Shown here: positions 51,766 through 59,806 of the stretch, piece by piece
Numbering within the stretch: the first letter of the stretch is position 1
Layout: each line of letters begins with the position of its first letter
Assembly: GCA_023458595.1 (NCBI GenBank)
Contig: JAEWYT010000093.1
Location: 1 to 64,000, forward strand
Direction: 5' to 3'
DNA from: Pseudomonadota bacterium
GTDB taxonomy: Bacteria; Pseudomonadota; Alphaproteobacteria; Rhizobiales; Tepidamorphaceae
DNA length: 64,000 bases
Translations under genes and position numbers: made by a program
Notes under the pieces: model-generated
What the model was told of the DNA's origin: nothing
What the model saw: the letters and a program-made list of their open reading frames with translations, nothing else
Databases searched by the model: none

Positions 51766-52425
51766 TCAATCCCGATCCGGCGCCCCGCCGGGGAAAAGTG
51801 GCCGGTATTGCCGCGCCTCGTCCACCGCGCGGGCGAAGGAGGGCCTGGCGAGCAACCGCGCGCGATAGGTGCGGAGGTTTTCGAATTCCGGCGCGATCTC
51901 ATGAACCCAGTCGGCATAGAAGAGCGACGGCGCGGCGGCGCAATCGGCAAGGCTGAAATGGGCGCCGGCGGCCCATTCCCTGTCGGCGAGACGGACGTCG
52001 AGCCAGCGGTAGGTCCGTTCGAGCTGGTCCCGGGCGCGCTGGGCGCCAAGCGGATCGGCCGCGCCCTCCGGCCGCAGCCGGTTGGAAACGATCTGCTGCA
52101 TCGGCGTCATGACGTAGTTGTCGAAGACGCGGTCCATGAAGCGGACGTCGAGCGCCGTATCGAAGTCATCCGGGACGAGCCGGACCGGACCGGGGTACTC
52201 GTGCTGGAGATATTCGATGATGACGGTCGATTCGATCACGGTCCGATCACCGTCGACGATCACGGGGAAGCGCTTCAGCGGCCAGACGGCTTCGAGGGCC
52301 TCTTCGTCGGCCTTGCCCTGGAACTGGATCAGCTTGAACTCGAAGGGAACCGCATTCTCGTAGAGCGCGGTCAGCACCTTCTGGCAGTAGGACGAGAACG
52401 GGTGCGCGTAGAGCTCGGGTCTCAA
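51766..52425 (-). CDS. glutathione S-transferase family protein
   Basis: A 219-residue GST. The N-terminal thioredoxin-like domain contains HPFSSYCQKVLTALYE (catalytic Ser/Tyr region) and ESTVIIEYLQ (the GSH-binding E-S pair). The helical domain follows with FSLADCAAAPSLFYADW. It is divergent from an HxlR regulator with a 74-bp intergenic region containing an inverted repeat, suggesting regulation by that protein. Substrate unknown. Confidence 0.92.
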   Translation of the reverse strand: MRPELYAHPFSSYCQKVLTALYENAVPFEFKLIQFQGKADEEALEAVWPLKRFPVIVDGDRTVIESTVIIEYLQHEYPGPVRLVPDDFDTALDVRFMDRVFDNYVMTPMQQIVSNRLRPEGAADPLGAQRARDQLERTYRWLDVRLADREWAAGAHFSLADCAAAPSLFYADWVHEIAPEFENLRTYRARLLARPSFARAVDEARQYRPLFPGGAPDRD

Positions 52426-52455
52426 GATTTCCTCCCTGACTGATCTCGATTTGCA

Positions 52456-52481
52456 ATCGGTTTACTTCTAGCCAGACCGAT
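52456..52481. promoter_or_regulatory. candidate HxlR operator between GST and HxlR genes
   Basis: ATCGGT...ACCGAT inverted repeat (52456-52461 and 52476-52481) with a 14-base spacer, flanked by a TTTGCAA direct repeat (52450, 52487). HxlR proteins often bind such sites between divergent genes. Short arms, so moderate support only. Confidence 0.4.
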
Positions 52482-52499
52482 CCTAATTTGCAAGCGGAT

Positions 52500-53018
52500 A
52501 TGGCGAAACGCTCAAACGACGGACACCGGTCGGGCTGCCCGATCAATCTGACGCTGGAGACGCTGGGCGACCGCTGGAGCCTGATCGTCATACGCGACGT
52601 GATGTTCGGCAACCGGCGCCACTTCCGCGAACTGCTGAACGGGTCCGAGGAAGGCATCGCCTCGAACATCCTCGCCGACCGGCTGAAACGGCTGACCGAT
52701 GCCGGGCTCCTGTGGAAGCGCGACGACCCGACCCACAAGCAGAAAGCGATCTACAGCCTGACGGAGCCCGCGATCGAGCTCGTGCCGCTGCTCGCCCAGA
52801 TGGGCGCCTGGGGGCGGCGGCATACCCCGGTCTCCGAGGAATTGTCGATTCGCGCGCAGATTCTCGAGGAAGGCGGACCGCCGTTCTGGGGCGCCTTCAT
52901 GGATGAGCTCAGGGCCATGCATCTCGGCGCGCCGACGCCGAAGCGCTCGGTCTTCGCCGAGCTGCGGGCGGCCTATGAGGCCGTCATGGCCAGGAAGGCC
53001 GGCAGGCCCGACGCCTAG
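52500..53018 (+). CDS. HxlR family transcriptional regulator
   Basis: A 172-residue regulator. The HxlR-type winged helix has CPINLTLETLGDRWSLIVIR, with the conserved Cys, then FRELLNGSEEGIASNILADR and wing sequences. The protein is longer than the usual ~110-130 residues; the extra C-terminus (~120-172) is helical. It is divergent from the GST gene, its probable target. Confidence 0.91.
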   Translation: MAKRSNDGHRSGCPINLTLETLGDRWSLIVIRDVMFGNRRHFRELLNGSEEGIASNILADRLKRLTDAGLLWKRDDPTHKQKAIYSLTEPAIELVPLLAQMGAWGRRHTPVSEELSIRAQILEEGGPPFWGAFMDELRAMHLGAPTPKRSVFAELRAAYEAVMARKAGRPDA

Positions 53019-53090
53019 ACGGGTGACGACAGGGGGAAGCGCGTGCTAGTCGGACTGTTCCGACGGTCGGCACCATAAGAACGAGGCCAG

Positions 53091-54371
53091 ATGAACGTCC
53101 TTCTCATCGGCTCGGGTGGGCGCGAGCATGCGCTGGCCTGGGCGCTTTCCAGGAGCACGCTGCTCAAGAAGCTCTGGGCGGCGCCCGGCAACGCCGGGAT
53201 CGCCGAGGTGGCCGACTGCATTCCCCTCGACGTGACCGACCACAGGGCCGTCATCGCCTTCTGCAAGGAGAACGGCGTTGACCTTGTGGTGGTCGGCCCC
53301 GAGGCGCCGCTGGTCGCGGGCATGGTCGACGACCTCGCCGGGGCCGGCATCCGCGCTTTCGGCCCGACGGCGGCGGCGGCCCAGCTCGAAGGCTCCAAGG
53401 CCTTCATGAAGGATATCTGCAGCCGCTACGGCATTCCGACGGCCGCCTACGGCGTCTTCACCGACGCGGACGCGGCGAAATCGTTCGTGCGCACGGAGGG
53501 CGCGCCGATCGTCGTCAAGGCCGACGGCCTCGCCGCCGGCAAGGGCGTGATCATCGCGCAGACCGTCCGGGAAGCCGAAGCGGCGATCGACGACATGCTC
53601 TCCGGCGCCTTCGGCGAGGCCGGCGCGCGGGTCGTGATCGAGGAGTTCATGGAGGGCGAGGAGGCGAGCTTCTTCGCGATCTGCGACGGCCACACCGCGC
53701 TGCCGCTCGCCACCGCCCAGGACCACAAGCGCGCGCACGAGGGCGACACCGGCCCGAACACCGGCGGCATGGGCGCCTATTCCCCGGCTCCCGTGATGAC
53801 GGACGAGTTGTGCCGTCGCGCGATGGAGGAGATAGTCACGCCGACGATGACGGCCATGCGCACGGAAGGCACGCCGTTTTCCGGCATCCTCTACGCCGGG
53901 CTGATGATCACGCCGAAGGGGCCGCGCCTGCTCGAATACAACGTGCGCTTCGGCGATCCGGAGGCGCAGGTGCTGATGATGCGGCTCGTCGACGATCTCC
54001 TGCTGCTGATCCTCGGCGCGCTCGACGGGTCGCTGAAGAGCCGTTCGGTGCGCTGGCGACCGGAGCCGGCGCTAACGGTCGTCATGGCGAGCCGCGGCTA
54101 TCCGGGCGCCTACGAGAAGGGCACCGTCATCGGGGGCGTCGAGGAGGCGGCTGCGATGGAGGCCGTCGAGGTGTTCCACGCGGGCACGCTGCGCGACGGC
54201 GACACGCTCAGGGCGAACGGCGGGCGCGTGCTGAACGTCACCGCCCTCGGCCGCGACATCCGCGAGGCGCAGACGCGAGCCTATGCCGCCGTCGATCTCA
54301 TAGACTGGCCGGACGGCTTCTGCCGGCGCGACATCGGCTGGCGTGCCGTCGAACGGGAGCTGGCGGGATGA
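53091..54371 (+). CDS. purD: phosphoribosylamine-glycine ligase
   Basis: A 426-residue ATP-grasp enzyme of de novo purine synthesis. It begins MNVLLIGSGGREHALAWAL; the ATP-grasp core includes KADGLAAGKGVIIA and NTGGMGAYSP, and YNVRFGDPEAQ marks the active site. Its ATGA stop overlap with the next gene shows translational coupling with the downstream hydrolase. It uses glycine, which links it in metabolism to the gcv operon but not in regulation. Confidence 0.97.
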   Translation: MNVLLIGSGGREHALAWALSRSTLLKKLWAAPGNAGIAEVADCIPLDVTDHRAVIAFCKENGVDLVVVGPEAPLVAGMVDDLAGAGIRAFGPTAAAAQLEGSKAFMKDICSRYGIPTAAYGVFTDADAAKSFVRTEGAPIVVKADGLAAGKGVIIAQTVREAEAAIDDMLSGAFGEAGARVVIEEFMEGEEASFFAICDGHTALPLATAQDHKRAHEGDTGPNTGGMGAYSPAPVMTDELCRRAMEEIVTPTMTAMRTEGTPFSGILYAGLMITPKGPRLLEYNVRFGDPEAQVLMMRLVDDLLLLILGALDGSLKSRSVRWRPEPALTVVMASRGYPGAYEKGTVIGGVEEAAAMEAVEVFHAGTLRDGDTLRANGGRVLNVTALGRDIREAQTRAYAAVDLIDWPDGFCRRDIGWRAVERELAG

Positions 54372-55279
54372 GCGCGGCGCTCGCCGATCTGTTCCCGGGC
54401 TTTGCGGCGCGCACCGTTGCCGGCGACGGGGCGGAGATCTTCCTGCGCCTGGGAGGAGAGGGCCCGCCGCTGCTGCTCGTCCACGGCTATCCGCAGACGC
54501 ATGTGACCTGGCACCGGGTGGCGCCGACGCTCGCCGAGCACTTCACGCTGGTGATCCCCGACCTGCGGGGCTACGGGCAAAGCTCGGTGCCGGCCTCCGA
54601 CCCCGAGCACCGGGCCTATTCGAAGCGGGCGATGGCGAACGACCTGGTCGCCGTGATGACGGCGCTCGGCCACGAACGGTTCGGGCTGTGCGGACATGAT
54701 CGCGGCGCCCGGGTGTCGTATCGCATGGCGCTCGACCATCCGCACCGCGTCGAGAGGCTCGCCGTGCTCGACATCGTCACGACGCTCGACACCTGGGAGG
54801 CGATGGGCGCGAAGGCCGCGATGAAGGCCTATCACTGGCAGTTCCTCGCCCAGCCCGAGCCGCTGCCCGAGACGCTGATCGCCGCCGACCCGGCCTACTA
54901 TCTCGACCACACCATCGCGAGCTGGACCAAGGCGAAGACCCTCGAGGCCTTCGATCCCCGCGCCCTCGACCACTACCGCGCGTTCTTCGCGCGGCCGGAA
55001 CGCGTGCACGCGTGCTGCGAGGACTACCGGGCCGGCTGGACCTATGACAAAACGGCCGACGAGGCCGACCGAAAGGCCGGCAGGCGCATCGCCGCGCCGG
55101 TCCTGTCGATCTGGGGCGATGCGGGTTTTCCGACAGGCGGGCCGACGCCGGTCGACGTCTGGCGAAACTGGGCCGACGACGTGTCCGGAGGCCCCATCGA
55201 TTCCGGCCACTTCCTTCCGGAAGAAAATCCGGAGGCGACGACAACAGCACTGCTCAAATTCTTCCGGGGAGGATCATGA
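54368..55279 (+). CDS. alpha/beta hydrolase resembling fluoroacetate/haloacetate dehalogenase
   Basis: A 303-residue hydrolase. The nucleophile elbow GHDRGARVSYRMALDHP carries Asp plus two Arg, as in fluoroacetate dehalogenase (RPA1163-like). The halide pocket His-Trp pair (YHWQF), the downstream Tyr (EDYRAGW), the Asp in VLDIVT and catalytic His in SGHFLPEE also match, by eye. These are the residues described as essential for C-F cleavage, but epoxide hydrolases share part of the set. Coupled to purD (ATGA) and to the following APH gene (overlap 4 bp). Confidence 0.82.
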   Translation: MSAALADLFPGFAARTVAGDGAEIFLRLGGEGPPLLLVHGYPQTHVTWHRVAPTLAEHFTLVIPDLRGYGQSSVPASDPEHRAYSKRAMANDLVAVMTALGHERFGLCGHDRGARVSYRMALDHPHRVERLAVLDIVTTLDTWEAMGAKAAMKAYHWQFLAQPEPLPETLIAADPAYYLDHTIASWTKAKTLEAFDPRALDHYRAFFARPERVHACCEDYRAGWTYDKTADEADRKAGRRIAAPVLSIWGDAGFPTGGPTPVDVWRNWADDVSGGPIDSGHFLPEENPEATTTALLKFFRGGS

Positions 55280-56367
55280 ACCAACAGCCAATCGACCGGC
55301 AGGCCGCCTACAGCGGCACCAAGGATGTGGCCGAGGCGCTCGCCTTCGACGAGGCACGGCTCGCCAGGTATCTCGAAGGCGCCGTGCCGTCGTTCAGGGG
55401 ACCGCTGAAGGCGAGGCAGTTCAAGGGCGGCCAGTCGAACCCGACCTATCTGATCGAGGCCGCCTCCGGCCGCTATGTCCTGCGCCGCAAGCCGCCGGGC
55501 AAGCTCCTGCCCTCCGCCCACGCCGTCGACCGCGAGTTCCGGGTCCTGAGCGCCCTGCACAGCGTCGGCTTCCCGGTCGCGCGACCGCTGGTGCTGTGCG
55601 ACGACGACGAGGTCGTCGGGACGATGTTCTATCTGATGGAATTCGTCGAGGGCCGGGTCTACTGGGTGCCGGACCTGCCCGACTGCGACAACGCCGAGCG
55701 CGCCGCGATCTACGACGCGATGAACGCGACGATCGCGCAGCTTCACACGATCGACTACGAGGCCGTGGGCCTCGGCGGCTTCGGCAAGCCGGCCGGCTAC
55801 GTCGCCCGCCAGATCAGGCGCTGGTCGGAGCAGTACCGCTCTTCGGAGACGCAGTCGGTCGAGGAGATGGAGCGGCTGATCGAGTGGCTGCCCGGCGCGA
55901 CGCCGCCGGACGCGGGCGCGGCAATCGTCCACGGCGACTTCCGCCTCGACAACATGATCCTCGCCCCGCACGGGCCGAAGGTGCTCGCCGTGCTCGACTG
56001 GGAACTCGCCACCCTCGGCGATCCGATCGGCGACTTCACCTATCACCTGATGCAGTGGCACATGCCGAAGTCGCGCTTCGGATCGGGAACCGGCAGCCTC
56101 GTCGACGTCGACCTGCCCTCGCTCGGCATCCCGACGCTCGATGAGTACGTCGCGCGCTACTGCGAGCGGACGGGGCGGGAGGGCATCCCGAACCTCGACT
56201 TCTACTTCGCCTACAACTTCTTCCGTCTGGCCGCGATCCTGCAGGGCATCGTCGGGCGCGTGCGCGACGGCACGGCGACGAACGAGAACGCCGCGGCTAT
56301 GGAAAGCCAGGTCCGGCCGCTCGCCGAGACCGCCTGGGGCTTCGCCGAGCGGGCCGGGGCACGGTAG
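55276..56367 (+). CDS. APH-family phosphotransferase (ACAD10-like)
   Basis: A 363-residue aminoglycoside-phosphotransferase-fold protein. Brenner motif AIVHGDFRLDNMILAPHG and metal motif VLDWELATLGDPIGD are intact. This subfamily is close to the kinase-like domain of acyl-CoA dehydrogenase 10, tied to fatty acid or 4-hydroxy acid catabolism, rather than to antibiotic resistance. It starts by overlapping the hydrolase stop (TCATGA) and is 2 bp upstream of the patatin gene. Confidence 0.9.
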   Translation: MNQQPIDRQAAYSGTKDVAEALAFDEARLARYLEGAVPSFRGPLKARQFKGGQSNPTYLIEAASGRYVLRRKPPGKLLPSAHAVDREFRVLSALHSVGFPVARPLVLCDDDEVVGTMFYLMEFVEGRVYWVPDLPDCDNAERAAIYDAMNATIAQLHTIDYEAVGLGGFGKPAGYVARQIRRWSEQYRSSETQSVEEMERLIEWLPGATPPDAGAAIVHGDFRLDNMILAPHGPKVLAVLDWELATLGDPIGDFTYHLMQWHMPKSRFGSGTGSLVDVDLPSLGIPTLDEYVARYCERTGREGIPNLDFYFAYNFFRLAAILQGIVGRVRDGTATNENAAAMESQVRPLAETAWGFAERAGAR

Positions 56368-56369
56368 CG

Positions 56370-57230
56370 ATGCCGCGCCGGCCCGGCCACCGGCACCACG
56401 GCGGGCCGCGCATAGGCCTCGCGCTCGGCGGCGGCGGTGCTCGGGGGCTGGCCCATATCCCGGTGCTCGAGGCTTTCGACGAACTCGGCATCCGCCCCGC
56501 GCACGTCGTGGGAACGTCGATCGGCTCGATCGTCGGGGCTGCCTATTGTTCCGGCATATCGGCTTCGGATCTGCGCGAGTTCGTGCTGTCGACCTTCAAG
56601 CATCGCGGCGAGGTGCTGGCGCGACTCTGGAAGCTCCGGCGCGAGCGCTTCAGCGACCTCCTGACGCCCGCCCTCGGCAACCCGGTGCAGCTCAATTCGC
56701 GGCGGCTCCTGGACATGTTCCTGCCGGACGGCGTGGCGACGCGCTTCGACGAGCTCGAGATCCCGCTCACCGCCGTCGCGACCGATTTCTACGCCGCGAA
56801 AGCGGTCGGGCTGTCGTCGGGCGATCTTCGGATCGCGGTCGCCGCTTCCATGGCTATCCCGATGATGTTCCGCCCGGTGGTCGTCGGCGGCCGGGTCATG
56901 ATCGACGGCGGCGTCACCGACCCGCTGCCGTTCGGTTTCATCGGCAAGGGCGTCGACGTGGTCGCGGCGATCGACGTGGTCAACATGCCCAAGGGCGACG
57001 CGGGCCGCGTCCCCTCGCCTTACGAGTCCATCTTCGGCGCGACGCAGATACTGATGCAGAGCGTCATCGCCGAGCAGCTCGTCCACAGCCATCCGGACAT
57101 CGTCATCCGGCCGAACATCAACGTGTTCCGCGTGCTCGATTTCCTGAAGGCCCGCGCCATCGTCAAGGCAGCCGAGCCGGCCAAGGACGAGATGAAGCGG
57201 GCGATCGAGAAGGCTCTGAGGCGGTTCTGA
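56370..57230 (+). CDS. patatin-like phospholipase family protein
   Basis: A 286-residue patatin-family lipase. The oxyanion loop is LALGGGGARGLAHIP, the nucleophile is in VVGTSIGSIVGAAY (GxSxG), and the catalytic Asp is in MIDGGVTDPLP. No signal peptide, so cytoplasmic or membrane-associated. It ends the purD-hydrolase-APH-patatin run. Natural lipid substrate unknown. Confidence 0.92.
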   Translation: MPRRPGHRHHGGPRIGLALGGGGARGLAHIPVLEAFDELGIRPAHVVGTSIGSIVGAAYCSGISASDLREFVLSTFKHRGEVLARLWKLRRERFSDLLTPALGNPVQLNSRRLLDMFLPDGVATRFDELEIPLTAVATDFYAAKAVGLSSGDLRIAVAASMAIPMMFRPVVVGGRVMIDGGVTDPLPFGFIGKGVDVVAAIDVVNMPKGDAGRVPSPYESIFGATQILMQSVIAEQLVHSHPDIVIRPNINVFRVLDFLKARAIVKAAEPAKDEMKRAIEKALRRF

Positions 57231-57239
57231 GGGATCGCG

Positions 57240-57701
57240 TCAGTTGCAGGCCGGCCCGGTGGGCTGGCCGTTGATGATGACGCCGCTGGCGGGCGCGACC
57301 TGATGGTAGCAATCCGGCTGCCACTGCGGCGGTAATGTCGCCGGGCCCCTGCTTCCCACCGCTATGGCCGGATGATCCGGCGGCGGCACCGAGCCGTCGG
57401 CGGGCCGGGGCGGCGCGATATAGACCGAGGACGGCGGCGCATAGGGCTGATCCTGCGGCTGGCTCAGCGCGTCGTTGATCACCGAGCCCGCGACGGTGCC
57501 CGCTATTCCGCCCGCCACGCCGGCCGCGATCGCATCGCGCGGATAGGGATTGGGGTAGGGATAGGACGGTGGAAACGGCCCCCAGCCCGGACGCGCCTGC
57601 CATTCCGCGACAGCGCCGCCGGACATGACCGGCAGGCCGGCGACCGACAGCAGCATCGCCGCCAGCAGCGCCGGCATCCGTGTTCCGTGACCGTGCTTCA
57701 T
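57240..57701 (-). CDS. secreted glycine-zipper-containing protein
   Basis: A 153-residue protein, unrecognised. A signal peptide (MKHGHGTRMPALLAAMLLSV, ending near GGAVAEW) leads to a Pro/Tyr-rich segment (PFPPSYPYPNPYP), a glycine-zipper-like stretch (AIAAGVAGGIAGTVAGSVI) and a Pro-rich tail with two Cys (PDCYHQVA, GPACN). Glycine zippers often mark outer-membrane or pore-like proteins. ATG 57701 follows GAGGGACG. It is convergent with patatin (9-bp gap) and divergent from arsR. Confidence 0.78.
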   Translation of the reverse strand: MKHGHGTRMPALLAAMLLSVAGLPVMSGGAVAEWQARPGWGPFPPSYPYPNPYPRDAIAAGVAGGIAGTVAGSVINDALSQPQDQPYAPPSSVYIAPPRPADGSVPPPDHPAIAVGSRGPATLPPQWQPDCYHQVAPASGVIINGQPTGPACN

Positions 57702-57806
57702 CGGCTTCGTCCCTCGGACAGCATCTGCGAAATCGAGCCCCTCCCATAGCGCATTCGGCTGAATCAACTCTGAATCCGGCGGGCGGGAATGGCAGCTTCC
57801 GCTTAT

Positions 57807-57830
57807 ATTTCGATAGTTCTCGAAATTTCG
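57807..57830. promoter_or_regulatory. ArsR operator upstream of arsR
   Basis: An inverted repeat ATTTCGA-N6-TCGAAAT (57807-57826) overlaps the perfect palindrome CGAAATTTCG (57821-57830), located about 40 bp before the arsR start. The same palindrome recurs before the permease. Confidence 0.65.
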
Positions 57831-57867
57831 ATTGACGACTGTCCGGATTCGCGACAGGCTGATCGGC

Positions 57868-58218
57868 ATGAAGGTCCAGGATGTCGCCGCACGCCTCGAA
57901 GCGCTCGGCAACCCGACACGGCTCGAGATCGTCCGCACGCTGGTGCGCACGGGAAATCGCGGCCTGCCCGTCGGCGAGCTCAGGCAACGCATCGACATCG
58001 CCGCCTCCACCCTGTCGCACCACCTGGCGAAGCTCGTCACCGTGGGGCTCGTCAGCCAGGAGCGCCAGGGAACGACGCTGATCTGCCGCGCGGAGTTCGA
58101 GACGATGAAGGACACGGCCGACTACCTGATGTCCGAGTGCTGCATCGAGGAATGCGCGCCGGTGACGGCCGGGGAAGCGCCGCAGGACGCAGCGGGGACG
58201 ACGAAGGTCGCCTGCTGA
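57868..58218 (+). CDS. ArsR/SmtB family transcriptional repressor
   Basis: A 116-residue winged-helix repressor: ALGNPTRLEIVRTLVR, STLSHHLAKLVTVGLVSQER and a Cys-rich C-terminus (MSECCIEECAP, then VAC at the end). The Cys cluster is the likely metal or metalloid sensor site. ATG 57868 (MKVQDVAARL) is preferred over the in-frame TTG at 57832. It sits 48 bp upstream of an ArsP-type permease, with operators in front of both. Confidence 0.9.
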   Translation: MKVQDVAARLEALGNPTRLEIVRTLVRTGNRGLPVGELRQRIDIAASTLSHHLAKLVTVGLVSQERQGTTLICRAEFETMKDTADYLMSECCIEECAPVTAGEAPQDAAGTTKVAC

Positions 58219-58228
58219 TTTTTTTGTC

Positions 58229-58238
58229 CGAAATTTCG
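58229..58238. promoter_or_regulatory. second ArsR-type operator CGAAATTTCG
   Basis: The perfect 10-bp palindrome seen upstream of arsR is repeated between arsR and the permease, together with an adjacent TTCTAGAA palindrome. It indicates that the permease has its own ArsR-controlled promoter or an intercistronic repressor site. Confidence 0.6.
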
Positions 58239-58265
58239 GTAATTCTAGAATGTTCGGAGATAACG

Positions 58266-59291
58266 ATGTCCGCCGCAATCGCAAGCCTCAGGCGCCACGC
58301 CGCCACCATCGACCCGGCGCTCGCCGCGATACTCCTGATCCTCCTCGCCCTCGCCGTGGCGGCGCCGGCGCAGGCGGGGACGTCGGCAGGCTTCACCGTC
58401 GAGAGCCTGATCTCGATCCTGCCCTATCTCGCCGTCTCGGTCGGCCTTGCCGCCTACGCCGCCGCGTCGGGCGCGGACAACCTGATCGCCAAGGCGTTTC
58501 AGGGGCACACGGCGGGCATGGTGGTGATGGCCGCGCTGATCGGGGCGCTGTCGCCGTTCTGCTCCTGCGGGGTGATCCCGCTGATCGCGGCGCTGCTGGC
58601 GATGGGCGTGCCGCTGCCGCCGGTCATGGCGTTCTGGCTCGCCTCGCCGATCATGGACCCGTCGATGTTCGCGCTCACCGCCGGCACGCTCGGCGTCGGG
58701 TTCGCCGTCGCCAAGACGATCGCGGCGATCGGCATGGGGCTGCTCGGCGGCTTCGGCATGTGGGCGCTGATGCGGCTGCCCGTCTTCGAGAACCCGCTGC
58801 GCCCCGGCATCGGCGACGGCGGCTGCGCCGGCGGCAAGGTGCGCGCGCCGAAACCCGTCGTCTGGACCTTCTGGGTCGAGCCGGCGCGGCGCGGGACCTT
58901 CGCGAAAAACGGGCTCAGGAACGCCCTGTTCCTCGGCAAGTGGCTCACCCTCGCCTTCCTGCTCGAATCGCTGATGCTCGCCTATGTACCCGCCGACACG
59001 ATCGCGCGCGCGCTGGGCTCGGGCGGGATCGGCACGGTGGCGCTCGCCACGATCGTCGGCATCCCCGCCTATCTCAACGGCTACGCGGCGCTGCCGCTCG
59101 TCGGCGGGCTGATCGGTCAGGGCATGGCGCCGGGCGTCGGCATGGCCTTCCTGGTCGCCGGCGGCGTCACCTCGATCCCCGCGGCGATCGCCGTCTTCGC
59201 GCTCGCCCGCCTGCCGGTGTTCTTCGCCTATGTCGGCTTCGCCGTCACCGGCGCGCTGATCGCGGGGCTGGTCTACGGGGCGATCGCCTGA
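58266..59291 (+). CDS. permease, ArsP/YraQ (DUF318) family
   Basis: A 341-residue membrane protein with about eight to ten hydrophobic segments. The family signature SPFCSCGVIPLIAALLAMG is intact, and a second copy-like motif is GIPAYLNGYAALPLVGGLIG. PF03773 permeases include ArsP, an exporter of trivalent organoarsenicals, and less well known members. Regulated by the adjacent ArsR. A role in organoarsenical or metalloid efflux is likely but the substrate is not certain. GGAGATAAC precedes the ATG. Confidence 0.88.
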   Translation: MSAAIASLRRHAATIDPALAAILLILLALAVAAPAQAGTSAGFTVESLISILPYLAVSVGLAAYAAASGADNLIAKAFQGHTAGMVVMAALIGALSPFCSCGVIPLIAALLAMGVPLPPVMAFWLASPIMDPSMFALTAGTLGVGFAVAKTIAAIGMGLLGGFGMWALMRLPVFENPLRPGIGDGGCAGGKVRAPKPVVWTFWVEPARRGTFAKNGLRNALFLGKWLTLAFLLESLMLAYVPADTIARALGSGGIGTVALATIVGIPAYLNGYAALPLVGGLIGQGMAPGVGMAFLVAGGVTSIPAAIAVFALARLPVFFAYVGFAVTGALIAGLVYGAIA

Positions 59292-59301
59292 GCGGGACAG
59301 G

Positions 59302-59751
59302 CTAATCCCGCTTGTCCTCGAAGAACCCCTTCAACAGTTCGGCGGCCTCGCGCTCGGCGATGCCGGAATAGACCTCCGGGGCGTGGTGGCAGGTCGGCTG
59401 GCCGAAGAAGCGCGGCCCGTGCTCGACGGCGCCCATCTTGAGGTCCGGGGCGCCATAGTAGAGCCGGCGGACGCGGGCGAACGAGATCGCCGCCGCGCAC
59501 ATGGCGCAGGGCTCGAGCGTCACCCACAGGTCGCAGCCGGTCAGCCGTTCCGAGCCGATCGTCCCGGCCGCCTCGCGGATCGCCAGAAGCTCGGCGTGGG
59601 CGGTCGGATCCTTCAGCTCCAGCGTCCGGTTGCCGGCGCGGGCGAGGATCGTGCCATCCCTCACGATCACCGCGCCGACCGGCACCTCGCCGCGTTTCCC
59701 CGCCGCGCGGGCTTCCTGAAGCGCCTCGGCCATGTAGCTTCTGCCGACCAT
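59302..59751 (-). CDS. tadA: tRNA-specific adenosine deaminase
   Basis: A 149-residue deaminase converting A34 to inosine in tRNA-Arg(ACG). Zinc ligands are TAHAELLAI (His and catalytic Glu) and EPCAMCAAA (two Cys). ARVRRLYYGAPDLKMGAVEH and the C-terminal LLKGFFEDKR are typical. ATG 59751 (MVGRSYMAEA) or 59733. It is divergent from rluB (55 bp). Confidence 0.95.
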   Translation of the reverse strand: MVGRSYMAEALQEARAAGKRGEVPVGAVIVRDGTILARAGNRTLELKDPTAHAELLAIREAAGTIGSERLTGCDLWVTLEPCAMCAAAISFARVRRLYYGAPDLKMGAVEHGPRFFGQPTCHHAPEVYSGIAEREAAELLKGFFEDKRD

Positions 59752-59806
59752 CTTCGTCCTTATCCTGGACCTTATCCTTCAGGCTGCACTCTGCTATCAG
59801 GACGCC

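Noticed and set aside
55276..56367. Aminoglycoside resistance gene
   Set aside because: The APH fold is shared, but the sequence looks like the ACAD10-type phosphotransferases of acyl metabolism, in an operon with housekeeping genes.
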